A stretch of DNA of 64,000 nt from Marvania coccoides (GCA_963854735.1 OY978097.1:1364001-1428000); one strand, 5' to 3'. Positions 24,055-34,748 are shown, counted from the first letter of the stretch. Program-made: numbers and translations. Notes: generated from the letters alone by a model not told the origin.

Positions 24055-24221
24055 ATGTATTTTTAAGACGTCACAACCGTTGATTACACAAAAACCATTT
24101 TTCTAAATCTAAACTTGAGAGACAAAGTGAAAACCGAAAGGTATTAATGAATGTAAATTTACCACGAAATGACGTGAAAAGGTCATGGGTTGAAACATTG
24201 AAAGCCGCTGCAACCGCCCTT

Positions 24222-25749
24222 TCAAAGGTTCATAGAAAAGAAAGCATCCGCCCCAGATGCTTTGGCTCTGTCTGCCAGCATGCTTTGCAACGCCACTGTA
24301 ACAACCTCACCCAGCAAGCCGAGCCCAACCACAAACAGCCCTCCCAGCGCCACTTTGCCTAGCTTTGACTGCGAGCTCCAGCTCAACCGCGCAAAAAAAA
24401 GCACTGGCAGCAAGAAGCTGGTGCTGATGCTGCACCCGCCGCCGACCAAACTCATCACGCTGCCCAGGTGGTCCTGAGCAGCCGCAGCGACTCCCAAGCC
24501 GGCTGCCGCCACCCCCAACCGAAACAAAAACTGCACCTTGTCCTGCTTCCTCAATGCGTCCAGCCCAACCAGCTCGATGAGCAGCTTCTCAACCACCATC
24601 ACCAGCGCCGGCAATTTGGCAGAGCAGGCCACCATAACCAAGAAAGCGAGAACCCGGTCCACGGAAAACGCCCTCCACAGCCAGGAGGTGCTGTCGGGAT
24701 GGACGTACGGCGAGGATGTGGCGAGGTCAAAGGTGAGAAGGGCGGAAACATTGTTCCCAAAATACCAATACCCAACACCAGCAACCGCAGCGTAGATGGC
24801 AGCCATGACACCAAACGAGTAGGCCACAGCGGTGGGGAAGCGCTCCGGCTGGCGCATGGCGGTGCGCAGCGCGGGCAGCGTGGAATGGCCCGACATAGAA
24901 ACTGCGAAGATGCCGAGGGACTGCATGACGCCTGGCCAGCGAATGGCAGAGTAGGGGGAAGGGGGCTGGTGCACGTGCTGCCGTGTGGGGTCGAGGGGCA
25001 AGAGGCAGAGCACGGAGAGCGCCACAAATGCGCTGGCTGTGCTGCCGGCGATTGAGAGGGCTGAGAGGCGAGAGACGTCGGGGAGGGCCAAGAGAGGGAG
25101 TATGCCGGCGGCGGTGATGGCGATAGACAGCTGGGATGGTGACATGGAGAAGACATCTATATTTGCGAGGGGTAGGGAGAAAAAAGTGAATGGAAGTGAC
25201 GCACTCGCTAAAAATTATTGAAAATATGTAAAGACTCCCTGAGAACTAGAATTCCGAGACAACGGGGGTGAATTATTATAAAAGACATTTTAGTTCACCT
25301 TTGGCAGGGAGCAGGAGCTCCAGCTGCTGGAAGACAATGCAAAATGTGATCACCATCAACCCCGCCAGCTCAAGGCCTGCCATCACCGCAACGAACCGGC
25401 GTCCAGCCGCACCGCCCAGAGCGGTGCCCAAGGATGGAAACGTGCGAGGCTGGTCGCGAGGCAGCAAGGAGCAGGCCTTGGACAGCAGCGTGGCAGAAGT
25501 GAAGAACAAAAATCCGACAATCGCCAGCGGCGCCAACGCCGCCCAGCCGCCTATGCGCAGGCCATAGGGCTGGCTGAGCATCCCCAGGCCCATGTAGATG
25601 CTGAGAATGATGAGGGTGGTTTGATGGACGGTGGCGCCTTCTGGCTGAATTTGCTGCTGCTGCTGCTGCTGCTGGTCCTCTCCTGTTTGGTCCCAGCCCG
25701 CCATCAGCAGCGCCTCTAGGTCAGAGGGCTCCCGTGGTGGCATCGTCAT
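24222..25749 (-). CDS. AAAP-family amino acid permease
   Basis: Amino acid/auxin permease-type secondary transporter with roughly 10-11 membrane segments, on the plasma or vacuolar membrane (not determinable here). Two exons on the minus strand: 25749..25299 and 25156..24222, 461 aa, GT-AG intron. The N-terminal cytosolic tail has a run of 8 Gln (CAG repeat). The first membrane segment has ILSIYMGLGMLSQPYGLRIGGW, the family's signature GxGxLxxPxA/G-type unwound helix. Later segments include MSGHSTLPALRTAMRQPERFP and SFGVMAAIYAAVAGVGYWYFG, conserved in eukaryotic AAAP members. Substrate unknown. Convergent with ZNHIT2, 167 bp apart. Confidence 0.85.
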
Positions 25750-26341
25750 TCTGGAAGTCGCTGGCGCTCTGCTGGCTCGGTCGACAGCAGAGGAGGGCGG
25801 CGAGCGGTAGGATGAAGCTTGGAGGCCGCGTGACGGGGATCCGCAAGCGTCCAATATGAAGTTTACTTTCATGCACTCTCGATTCTCGTGGTTGTTGGGG
25901 CAATGTGCAACAGTAGAGAAAAATGAGAGATCCCTATGACGAAAAGTGGATTTTCGAGACCCGCCCAGGGGGTGGCTGGCTCGCGATGCGTGATGCAACA
26001 CTCTAACACCATTATTATAGCCATTTTGAGGCTGCGTCGTCTTTCAAAGCCCTAACGCCCAAACGAAAGAGAGAAAAAATTTGAAGACGTTCTTGCTGCT
26101 CGTTTATTTTTAAATACTTAATCTACATCTCGCAGATATTTACAATACCCAAAGCTATAACAACGACCATTGTATCACAGCAGCCAGCGCAACTCTGGCA
26201 AGTCAAAGCAACGTCGAAACGAATATGGAGGAGAGCAAAGTCCCCGAAGAAACGGTGGGACGACAGCCATGATGTACGCATAGCTCGTATTTAGATTCCA
26301 TGCGCATTGCCCAACAACCCTTCTCCCCCTCCACCCACAGA
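25750..26341. other. Spacer upstream of the permease and the degenerate gene
   Basis: Holds the permease promoter (reading left) and, at 26225, a short ATG frame (MEESKVPEETVG) that could be the first exon of the degenerate gene at 26342. A well-formed acceptor (CCACCCACAG) ends at 26341. Nothing else recognised. Confidence 0.35.
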
Positions 26342-27343
26342 TTCCGGTGGCATCGATCCCGCTCGTATCTCTAATGAGGCTGCCTCAGCCCTCACGCGAC
26401 AGCCAACTTCAACGTCCAGGCCCTCACAATCACCAAAACCGAGCGGGGCATCGTCATTGATGCCGCCAAACGAGGCTGCAGTATCGAAATCGAGGTTTTG
26501 GGCGCCGCCCTGTTGACGAACAAGGGAGAAGAGAACGAGAAACCGATTCAGCAGCTCAACGCCAGGCCGGCTACCGAAACAACACCCGCCTGGGATGGCT
26601 TCATGAAGGCGCCCAGGAGCATCGCCGCCAACCGCATTCTGGAAGGCGAAGAGGCGGAGGCTCGAGCTCGCCACGCCGAACAGACGGTGGCGGCCCTCAG
26701 CTCGCAGTTGACGGACCTATAATAGCGCCTGGAAGCGTCAGAGGCGCTCTTTGCAGAGAGGGATGCGTTGTATTCATGCATCGTAAACCTTGCCTACTGC
26801 ATCACCAGCGGACGCGACCTGAAGGAATGTTTCGCTAATATTCCCATGGAAAAGCTGGATGCCGCGATAGACGTCTTGTACCAGTCTTCCACTGGCTCCA
26901 ACGCTGGAAATGGCGACTCTGGCGCCGTCTGCACAAAGTTGACGTGCAGCGTCCAAGGCTCCCCGAAGAAGAAAGGCGGGGGAGCAGACGTTATGGAAAG
27001 CCTGGAGGCAATCGCTGCACTGCAGCTGCATGGAGGAGCTACGAAGCCTCCTGAGTTTTCAGGTTCTCACCAGCAGCCCGTGGCATCGCCGGAGTTCTTG
27101 CCGGAGTTCGTGATCAAGGCATTCATCGACAATGGCGGCTCTGAGGCTCCTTTCGACAACCACACCGAGGCTAACCGAGTTACTGACGACCGCAATGCTA
27201 CCATGAAGCTGCGTCTGAAAGTGAAAATGACAATTTCTGCACCCGATGGCGGGGTGTCGAGTGTCAACGCAGTGTTCGGCGAAGACGGCGGTCCGGCGGC
27301 GGCGGCTGCATTTGATGGCATGCTGAGCAGCGGAATACCTTAG
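26342..27343 (+). pseudogene. Degenerate coiled-coil-like gene with frameshift and tandem stops
   Basis: Family not recognised. Coding-like sequence begins after a good acceptor, as ...SGGIDPARISNEAASALTR. It appears to shift frame at about 26400 into ANFNVQALTITKTERGIVIDAAKRG and runs through a charged helix (EGEEAEARARHAEQTVAAL). It then meets two adjacent stops, TAA TAG, at 26720-26725. The same frame reopens immediately (RLEASEALFAERDALYSC) and stays open for over 200 codons to a normal stop at 27343. The helical pattern continues across the stops. Possible explanations are a decaying gene, sequencing errors or readthrough. General reassignment of TAA/TAG is excluded by other genes in the window. 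Confidence 0.55.
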
Positions 27344-27846
27344 AAACAGCAAATAGAGGGGGTTTCGTCCGGATGGGGGGGCAGAGCGGCGGAGCGGTGG
27401 CGGCGGTAGTCGAGGAGGGGGGGCGAGGGGGGGCGCGCGTAATTCAATTTATTTCTAAATTTGCATAATTAATCTTCATTCATTAATTATTTAAATTAAT
27501 ACGAGGAGTTGTTCTCTTCAAAAATTCCTCCTAGATCACTTCACGAACAACTTTTGGCCGCGAGGCTGCCAATGATGTCTGGACCGAACCCATGTAAAAA
27601 TGCATTAAATATTTCAGAAAATGTCTAATCAAATCAAGTAGGACCTTATAATTATAGTGGAAGTTGGTTAACCAACATAAAAGAGTCCTGCGTTCTCGAT
27701 ATCAAATTTTATTATAACTCTGCTGGGGCCCTCAAAAGAGAGAGGGAGAGCAGCTCAGCTCCCTCTAATTCCTCTCATTATTTTTATTCATAAAATAAAA
27801 TCAATTTATTATAGAAGAGCCATTCCTCTCTTTACGTCAAGCAAAT
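27344..27846. other. Intergenic, about 500 bp, with G-rich start
   Basis: The first 90 bp (27355-27440) are strikingly G-rich, with several GGGGG runs. The rest is AT-rich and carries the dihydropyrimidinase promoter. No gene or RNA recognised. Confidence 0.45.
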
Positions 27847-29532
27847 ATGCCGGATTACCCGAGTGCACACTCTAAAATACTTGTTGCAGCGGCCCTCGTT
27901 TGCGCTGCGCACCTGATCACAGCCACCGAAACCGAGATTCTGATCAAGGTAGGCGATCTGTCCCTCGGTTTCGTCCCCCAAAGCCCCGCAACACGCCTTC
28001 TCACGTATCCCACCCCACTACAGGGCGGCACCGTAGTGAACGCCGACCGCCAATTCCGCGCAGACGTTCTCATTCGTGGCGACACCATCGACTCCGTCGG
28101 CCAAGGCATCTCTCCCTCTGGCCCGCGCACTCGCGTGATCGATGCCACAGGGAAGCTGGTCATGCCAGGGGGCATCGACCCCCACACCCACCTCGCCATG
28201 CCTTTCATGGGCCAGGTCACCTGCGACGATTTTTTTACAGGGCATGCCGCCGCCCTGGCTGGCGGCACCACCTTCCACATTGACTTTGCGCTGCCTGTTG
28301 ACGGCGATCTGATGGCTGGATACGCCGCCTGGCAGGAAAAGGGGCGGTCTGCGGCGATGGACTATGCGTTTCACATGGCGGTGACCACTTGGAGCGAAAA
28401 AGTCGCACAGCAGATGAAGATGCTCACGGAGACCGCCGGCATCAACTCCTTCAAGTTCTTCATGGCGTATAAAGGGGCGCTGATGGTCACCGACGAGCAG
28501 CTGCTGGCGGGGCTGCAGCGGTGTCGAGAAATTGGCGCCCTGGCGCAGGTGCACGCAGAGAACGGAGACGCGGTGGCAGAGGGGCAGAAGCGCGTGTTTA
28601 ATGCGGGGGTTACCGGCCCAGAGGGCCACGCGCTGTCCCGCCCCGCGGCGCTGGAGGGAGAGGCCACGGCGCGGGCGGCTCGCTTGGCAGAGTTTGTCAA
28701 TACTCCGCTGTACGTGGTTCACGTAATGAGCGGGGATGCGGCTGATGAGATTGCGCGGGCGCGCGCGCGGGGGGCACGCGTGGTGGGGGAGACCGTGGCC
28801 GCCGCCATCGCTCTGGACGAGTCGAAAATGTGGGACGCTAATTTCACTGTTGCAGCGCAGTACGTAATGTCCCCTCCCATCCGGTCTGCGTCCCACGGCG
28901 CCGCGGTGCGTGCCGCGCTGGCTGGCGGCATCCTGGAGGTGCTGGGCACCGATCACGCCGTGTTTAATTCAACACAAAAGGCGGCAGGCATTGGCGACTT
29001 CCGAACCATCCCCAACGGAGTCAACGGCATTGAGGAGCGCATGCACGTGGCCTGGGACACCATGATAAACACCGGTGCCATGGGCCCCACCGATTTCGTG
29101 CGCGTTACCAGCACCGCTGCTGCCAGAATATTCAACGTTTACCCTCAAAAAGGCATTATTGCGCCAGGGTCAGACGCTGACGTCATCGTGTTCGACCCTA
29201 CGGAGGAGCACGTCATCAGCGCCGCCACGCACCACTCTGCTATGGACACCAATGTGTACGAGGGGCGAAAAGTGAGGGGGCGGGTGGTGACCACCGTCAG
29301 TCGAGGGAGGCTGGTGTGGCATGAGGGGGTGCTGAACGTGGAAAAAGGGAGCGGGAGGTATGTGAAGCTGCCCACAGGCGGGCCCCTGTTTGCTGGGTTG
29401 GAGTCGAAAGACGCCGCTGTCTTTTCTATGTATGGCGGAGCTCCGGTGCAGCGGGACGCCGCGGCCAAGACTGAAGGCAGCATGGCGCTATTTAAAGGTC
29501 TCCGTCAATTTATTGTTGATTTTATAGTGTAA
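27847..29532 (+). CDS. Dihydropyrimidinase, with N-terminal signal-like segment
   Basis: Opens the ring of dihydrouracil and dihydrothymine (second step of pyrimidine catabolism, EC 3.5.2.2). Exons 27847..27948 and 28024..29532, 536 aa. Removing the 75-nt intron joins EILIK to GGTVVNADRQ, exactly the family pattern. The intron is a multiple of three and stop-free. Metal ligands are all visible: HTH pair (about H88, H90), carbamylated Lys in FKFFMAYKG (about K184), H211 in QVHAEN, H267 in VVHVMSG and D344 in LGTDHAVFN. The N-terminus (KILVAAALVCAAHLITATE) looks like a secretory signal, consistent with reports that the plant enzyme enters the secretory pathway. Allantoinase or hydantoinase is less likely from the motif spacing. 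Confidence 0.92.
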   Translation: MPDYPSAHSKILVAAALVCAAHLITATETEILIKVGDLSLGFVPQSPATRLLTYPTPLQGGTVVNADRQFRADVLIRGDTIDSVGQGISPSGPRTRVIDATGKLVMPGGIDPHTHLAMPFMGQVTCDDFFTGHAAALAGGTTFHIDFALPVDGDLMAGYAAWQEKGRSAAMDYAFHMAVTTWSEKVAQQMKMLTETAGINSFKFFMAYKGALMVTDEQLLAGLQRCREIGALAQVHAENGDAVAEGQKRVFNAGVTGPEGHALSRPAALEGEATARAARLAEFVNTPLYVVHVMSGDAADEIARARARGARVVGETVAAAIALDESKMWDANFTVAAQYVMSPPIRSASHGAAVRAALAGGILEVLGTDHAVFNSTQKAAGIGDFRTIPNGVNGIEERMHVAWDTMINTGAMGPTDFVRVTSTAAARIFNVYPQKGIIAPGSDADVIVFDPTEEHVISAATHHSAMDTNVYEGRKVRGRVVTTVSRGRLVWHEGVLNVEKGSGRYVKLPTGGPLFAGLESKDAAVFSMYGGAPVQRDAAAKTEGSMALFKGLRQFIVDFIV

Positions 29533-30352
29533 AATAGTGCAGCTAACATGAAGATAATCACGCCTGCCGCCATTTCTCCCTCGCTGCTGAGTAGACGGTG
29601 CATGCCTTCTGTCACCCTGGCTTCACGGGGCTTCAGTTACATTCTTAGGGCTGCTGCTGAAGCTGCTTCGCCCCCCCGACCATTTTAGGGTGGCATGGCA
29701 CTGCGGTTGGTGATTCTGACGAACCCATTTGGCTCTGCATCAAGTACTCTGCAGTCGTGGAACTCTTTCTCAAAGCCAAGGCCGCAGCTGAGGCCTGCAG
29801 GCCGTATGTTCCACTGCACCTCCTCAAAATGGCCTTTTCAGGGTACCTTGCGCTGGGAGAAAAGCTCCTGGCAGCGATTCGCGAGAAATACCCTAAAAAT
29901 ATAAATTCAAATTTGAGAGTGGCGCTTTCTTCTCCTGGTCAACGCTGACTCCTTGTGAAAAAGAATTGTTCTAAAGTAGAGTAGAGAGGTCTTAAAATCT
30001 TGAAATTCTTCGTTGTTGTATGGTGGTGTGCGTCTGGTTCTTGTGCTTTTCCCATCTCTGGTACGCGTATAAACATGCCGGTGATTGAATCCTCTTCTGT
30101 TTCAACCAAGAATTCATCTTTTCAGAAACCTAAGAAAGAAAGAAAACCAGAAAGTCACGCTGGAGGGCAGGCATCTGCGTCTTGCTTCTGGCCCCTTCTT
30201 GCCTTTGCTAGGCAAGATTGTTTGGCGTAGGATCCCAAAAAGGCTGCGGCCGCTGCAGCTCTACTATTTGCAAATCCATCCGTTGTTCAGTTTCATACTA
30301 GGTTCGCCAACTCTTTGCCTTCCTCTTCCGTCATATACAGCGATCTCTCATC
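29533..30352. other. Intergenic, about 820 bp, with a possible orphan exon
   Basis: At about 29690-29947, after a CATTTTAG acceptor-like site, one plus frame is open and coding-like (KYSAVVELFLKAKAAAEA; YLALGEKLLAAIREKYP). No partner exon or family was found, so it may be a relic or chance. The remainder is AT-rich and includes the promoter of the small secreted protein. Confidence 0.3.
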
Positions 30353-30982
30353 ATGTCTAACACGGCACTTTTGGCGATCATCGTCGCCATGCTGGCCGTC
30401 TCAGCCCACGCCAGCTTCCCTCCCACCTTCAAGAACAAGGGCGGGCCGCCCGACAGCTCGGGCTCCTGGGTGGGCGAGGCAGACGGCACATGGAGTGCCG
30501 GTGTGCAAAGTGAGTGAAATTTTGATTCCCCCTGAATCATTCTAGCACGCGCTCAAGTCTCATCAGCGTCCGAATCCCATTTTATGCTACTGATATTTTG
30601 TGTGCAGGCAAGGGCACCTACTCCTACAGCTTTGCTCCCTTCGACGGCAGCGCCAAGTACGCTTCTTTCGGCAAATACAAGAGCTGGGAGTGAGTTAGTC
30701 ACTTGTGCAAACTATCTGTAGGAATATCTTGACGAAGAATCCCTGGTTGTTCTCTCCTCCAGGTGCACTGGCAAGGGCGCCTTCAAGGCCTCTTCTTCGG
30801 AGACGGTTGTGAATGCCGACGGCTCCAAGACTACGGCCTTTTACTGCGAGATTGGCAAGGTCGACCTGGTTACCGGCATCTACCGCTGGGCCTCCAGCGA
30901 CAAGGCATGCCCCACCCGCTACACCAACACCCTCACCCGCGCTGGCTCCTTCGCCGCCCCTTGCAGCTACACCTGCAAGTAA
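30353..30982 (+). CDS. Small secreted protein of unknown function
   Basis: Not assigned to a family. Exons 30353..30509, 30608..30689, 30763..30982 with GTGAGT donors, 152 aa. The N-terminus (TALLAIIVAMLAVSAHA) is a clear signal peptide. The mature part is rich in Gly, Ser, Lys and aromatic residues (GTYSYSFAPFDG; SFGKYKSWECTG) with five Cys, most in the last two thirds (WEC, FYCEIG, KACPTRY, PCSYTCK). Size, signal and Cys suggest a compact extracellular domain. The three exons join cleanly in phases 1 and 2, which supports a real gene. Expression and location cannot be read from the sequence. Confidence 0.75.
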
Positions 30983-31318
30983 ACAGCAGCTGAATCACTT
31001 CATTCACGCAGCAAACATTTCCCTTCCCCCGTGACCCCTCCCCCTGCCAATGGCCTTCCTCGTGCATTAATACAACAATATGAAGAAAAAAATAAGTGGC
31101 ATGCTTTTTTCAGTGCGCATACTTAATTTGTAAAACGTTGAAACCTTGAAACCTCGTTGCCTAGATTGGGTTTCACACGTTACGTCTTGGTGTAACTTCA
31201 CGATTCACGATTGCTGCTTTAACCGGCCGCACGAATGTCGGTGAGGTGACCAGTCCACCTCCCGAGGGAGAAAAAGCTTAGCTGCAGCAATATCCATACT
31301 AGGTAATAAAGTGTCAAC
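30983..31318. other. Spacer before the LINE
   Basis: 3' UTR of the secreted protein, then AT-rich DNA with short direct repeats such as CACGATTCACGATT near 31199. No gene recognised. Confidence 0.4.
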
Positions 31319-33480
31319 ATGCCATGCTACTCAAAAATATTGAAGGACAAAATGCCAGAAGGGTTGCTGGCGGTGGGTGGAGCGGCGGGGGCGACCGCAC
31401 AAAAAAAACTGCTCAACTGCTGCGCGCCAGCGGCGCCGCGCGCCAGGCACCCAGCTTCGTGGATCATGCCCCACATGCAGAGCCCGAAAACGCACCGATC
31501 CGGGAGGCTACCTCTGTCATTTATTATATTATGGGGAGAGGACAATAATTTGCGCACTGACACTCAAACTGGATTTCGGCGTGACCATAGGACTGAGGAT
31601 AGCATTTTTACCCTGCGTGCATTGATTGAACGCCACCAGGCTGATGATTCACCACTTTACGTTGCTTTCGTAGATTTCAAAAAGGCATATGATACCGTGC
31701 CGCGCGATAAACTCTGGGCTAAACTACAGGCTAGGGGCGTCACTGGATTCATGCTTGATGCTCTAAAAACCCAATACGCTAACGTCCCTATTTCGGTTAA
31801 AACTTTGGAGGGTCTTTCAGCCCCATTCCTGTCCACTTTGGGGCTGAAGCAGGGAGACCCTGCCAGCTGTGACCTGTTTGGTTTCTACATTGATGATCTG
31901 CCCTATGCCATTTTACGCCAAGGAGACTCTGCAAATCTGCCAACTTTAAGCAACACCACCGTCCCCCCTCTCCTCCATGCAGATGATCTGGCGCTGGTGG
32001 CCAAGAGCATCGAGGGGCTACAAGTGCAGCTGGCGGCACTTTCGGAATACGCAGCGGAGTGGGACCTCACCCTGAGCCTGGCAAAGACAAAGGTGATGTC
32101 GCTGGGGGGTGGCAGCGGGCCAAGCAGCGTTCGGGTCACCTACAGGGGGGTGCAGCTGGAGGAGGTGGCAGAGTTCAAATATTTAGGCGTGATATTTACG
32201 ACTGGAAGGGATTTTGGTGCTGTGGCAGCGGCGGCACGGCTGAAAACAGCGAGGGGGGCGCTGGCAGTGATGTGGCGGCGGTGCGCACAGCTGGGGATCA
32301 CATCGGCACGACTTCTTGGCGAATTCTTTAATGCGGTGGTGATCCCAACATTGGGATACGGAGTAGAGACCTGGGGGCCAGCCCAGGTGGCAGCTGCGGT
32401 GGGCGGTGACGGCAACGACAAGTGCGAGATATTCTACCGAGCCTTCTTGCGGCGTGTGTTGGGAGTACGCAAAGGCACGGCCAACGTGGTCACACTGGGG
32501 GAATTTGGTCGCTTCCCCTTGGCGTGCGCTTGGGCGAAACGTATCTATAGGTACTGGGAGCGACTCCACACCTTGCCTGACACCAGGGTGACGCTCAAGG
32601 CAGCATTTCGGGACAACCTTGCGCTGGCGCTGCAAAACTCATCTTCGCAGCGCTGTTGGGCGGCGCAAGTGCTGTGCCTGATCGACGCTTTAGGTCTGGA
32701 AAGCGGTGTGGCGGAAAGCGGCGTGGTGCCCGCGGGGAGCGACGACCTGGACGACCCCAGGCTGGCAGAGGCGGCCATGCGCCAACGCTACATGGATTTT
32801 TACCGTCAACAATCGGGGACGAAAACTGACTTTTACAAGGCAACAATACGAGGCGGTGATACCACAATGAGTTCTTATATTTTGCAGCCGTACCTTTCTT
32901 CTGTCCTTTCGGTTCCGCGGCGGGTCTCTTTGGCAAGATTCCGCTGCAGCTCTCATCATCTTGGGGTGGAGACGGGGCGCTACATTGGGCGGCCGCATTC
33001 GCATCGGACATGCCGCTTGTGTGCTTCTGGTTCTTGCGAGGACGAAGAGCACATGGTTTTTCATTGCACATGCCCTTCGTTGGTAGCAATGCGGGCATCC
33101 TACCCATCTTTATTCCCTGACGCGCCATCTTCTTCTTCGTCTTCCCCTTATTCTCCTTTGAATCTTTTTCAGTTTCTGCAGCAAGCTCCGAAGCAGGTTG
33201 CTTCTTTCATTAAAGCCAGCCATGACGCTGGCGAGTACGAGAAGCTGCGTGGTTGGATATAAGCTTTTCTTTTCTTTTCCTTTGTTATTCTTTTCTCTTT
33301 TTCTTTTAGCGGTTGGTTTTTCTTTGGTCTTTCTTTATTCTTCTCATTTTCATTCATCAATTTATTATTATTATTTCTGCTTGCACTTCGGTGCCAGTCT
33401 GCTATGTTGCCTTAGCTGCTTCTTTGTGCGGACTTTAAACCTGTAATGTATGTATGTATGTATGTATGTATATATATTTT
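31319..33480 (+). mobile_element. 5'-truncated non-LTR (LINE) retrotransposon
   Basis: One open frame of 647 codons (31319..33262). From about 31546 it is a LINE reverse transcriptase lacking its N-terminal palm, first motifs and endonuclease. QTGFRRDHRTEDSIF, FVDFKKAYDTVPRDKLW (motif A Asp), GLKQGDPAS and LLHADDLALV (motif C, HADD in place of YADD) follow in order. A thumb region and a C-terminal CRLC...H...C knuckle (HRTCRLCASGSCEDEEHMVFHCTC) come next. The element ends with (TGTA)n and a T-rich stretch at 33445-33482, typical of LINE 3' tails. The first 75 codons or so do not look like LINE and appear to be host sequence fused in frame. Target-site duplications not identified. Confidence 0.88.
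33445..33475 (+). repeat. (ATGT)n microsatellite at the LINE 3' end
   Basis: Six to seven tandem TGTA/ATGT units passing into TATATA and T-rich sequence, placed where a LINE 3' tail is expected. Confidence 0.9.
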
Positions 33481-34085
33481 TTGGAATTCATCAACTGTCT
33501 CCCGCTTATATTATTACGGTGTTTACAACAGGTTTCAGGTTTCAGGTTTTACATATTGGTGTAACGTCTACTACCGAAGTCGCCCCTATAGAGAACCGCA
33601 AGTCGAAGTGCCACAAATACCCCGCCACAGTAAGGCGGAGGCCCCCTTCCATCCGCCGGATCAACCTCAGTTCCTGTGGACGTACGTCACAGCAGCGCCA
33701 TGCAAACCTAGCAACAGGTCGCCGCCCACAGGTAAGGCTCTTGCCCCTGCCTTCCGAGTCCCCGACGGCACGTCCGACATAAAACATGTGCAAAGACAAA
33801 GACAAGCGCAAAACGCAAACACATGCGCATGCAGAAATGTATGGCATGCAGAAATGCAGGCATGCAGGAATGCAAGGCATGCAGGACGCTCCGGACGGCG
33901 AGAGCGCGAACAGTCCGGTCAAGGTACACGCTTGGGCAATGCCGGGAGGCACCAAGCACCCCTCTCTTCTACAGTGGTCACTCAACCCTGGCTGTTTGGG
34001 AAGTGATGCATCCAAAGTCGTAGTCAAGCAGCGCCATGCAAAACATATCCTCGGAGTATATTACCCATTAAAACCCATTGGGCAT
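33481..34085. other. Region between LINE and MYND fragment
   Basis: Open frames exist but none is recognisable. 33825-33895 is built of short imperfect GCATGCAGAAATG-like units. Frames leading into the MYND exon continue upstream (KHILGVYYPLKPIGH), so part of this region may be an older exon of that gene. Confidence 0.35.
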
Positions 34086-34386
34086 ATGAAAAAAAACGTG
34101 CTGCTGAATCCCAGGCAGAGATTTATGGACGTTATGGATGTGGTCCGCAAATGCGCTGCTTGCGGGATTAAAAACCGTGACACGCGTTGCTGCGCCGGGG
34201 TAAGAATTTTACAATGAGCCGCAGTAAACATTTGTCCTTATTTTCGCTCATTATCAGGCTTTTGCTTGAAAAAAATGGCCTTCGGGGTGCGAAATCAACT
34301 GGTACTGCAACGAAAGCTGCCAGCGCCGCGACTGGAAGGCCCACAAGAAGGCTGGCAAAGCGTCAGCGGCTGAAGGCAGCGAGTAA
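34086..34386 (+). pseudogene. MYND-type zinc finger gene fragment, split by a non-canonical gap
   Basis: The left part (34086..34199) ends VRKCAACGIKNRDTRCCAG. The right part (34288..34383) reads CEINWYCNESCQRRDWKAHKK and stops at TAA. Directly joined, they make a perfect MYND finger (CxxC, CxxC, YCxxxC, WxxH). The 88 nt between begin GTAAGA but end in GGGG, not AG, and GGGG occurs at both borders. The canonical acceptor present (TTATCAG, ending 34257) would lead to a stop after three codons and destroy the finger. The gene is either dead, uses an unusual intron, or carries an assembly fault. MYND fingers bind proline-rich partner proteins. No catalytic domain is visible, so no role is given. 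Confidence 0.6.
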
Positions 34387-34748
34387 AATCCGGGGCTGCA
34401 TTGCTTTCAAAACCGCCCTTGTGGAATATAAAAATGTCCGAACCGCATCCTGCATTTTCTTACTTGCTTGGGGAAGCTTTTTTTACACGCCCAAATCCAC
34501 AAGCACGCTGCCATCCAGCGCCACCGCCAGTCAGCACAGGCCTCCAGCGCCTTGCGGAGCTGCTTGTCAAGGGCTTCCGGCGAGGCTGCCAGCGCTTTTT
34601 TGCGCATGCGGTGTTTTGCTCTCTCTCTTTAGAGCATTTTCAGTTCAAACAGATTTGCCAAGTTCAAATTCTAATATCATCAAATGTCTCAAAATAACAG
34701 CAGTTTTGCATTAAAAAATTTTGCGAATTATACTTGAAACAACCAGCA
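34387..34748. other. Spacer before the Mpv17 gene
   Basis: 360 bp, AT-rich towards the right. Holds the Mpv17-family promoter. No other element recognised. Confidence 0.4.

Noticed and set aside
26720..26725. Reassignment of TAA/TAG to glutamine, as in some ulvophyte algae
   Set aside because: PPDK, IF-2, SYP7 and LMBRD2 end at TAG, and PsbY, the metalloprotease and dihydropyrimidinase end at TAA, at the expected protein lengths.
30000..30230. 76-codon plus frame upstream of the secreted protein
   Set aside because: Non-ATG start and random-looking sequence. More likely promoter or UTR.
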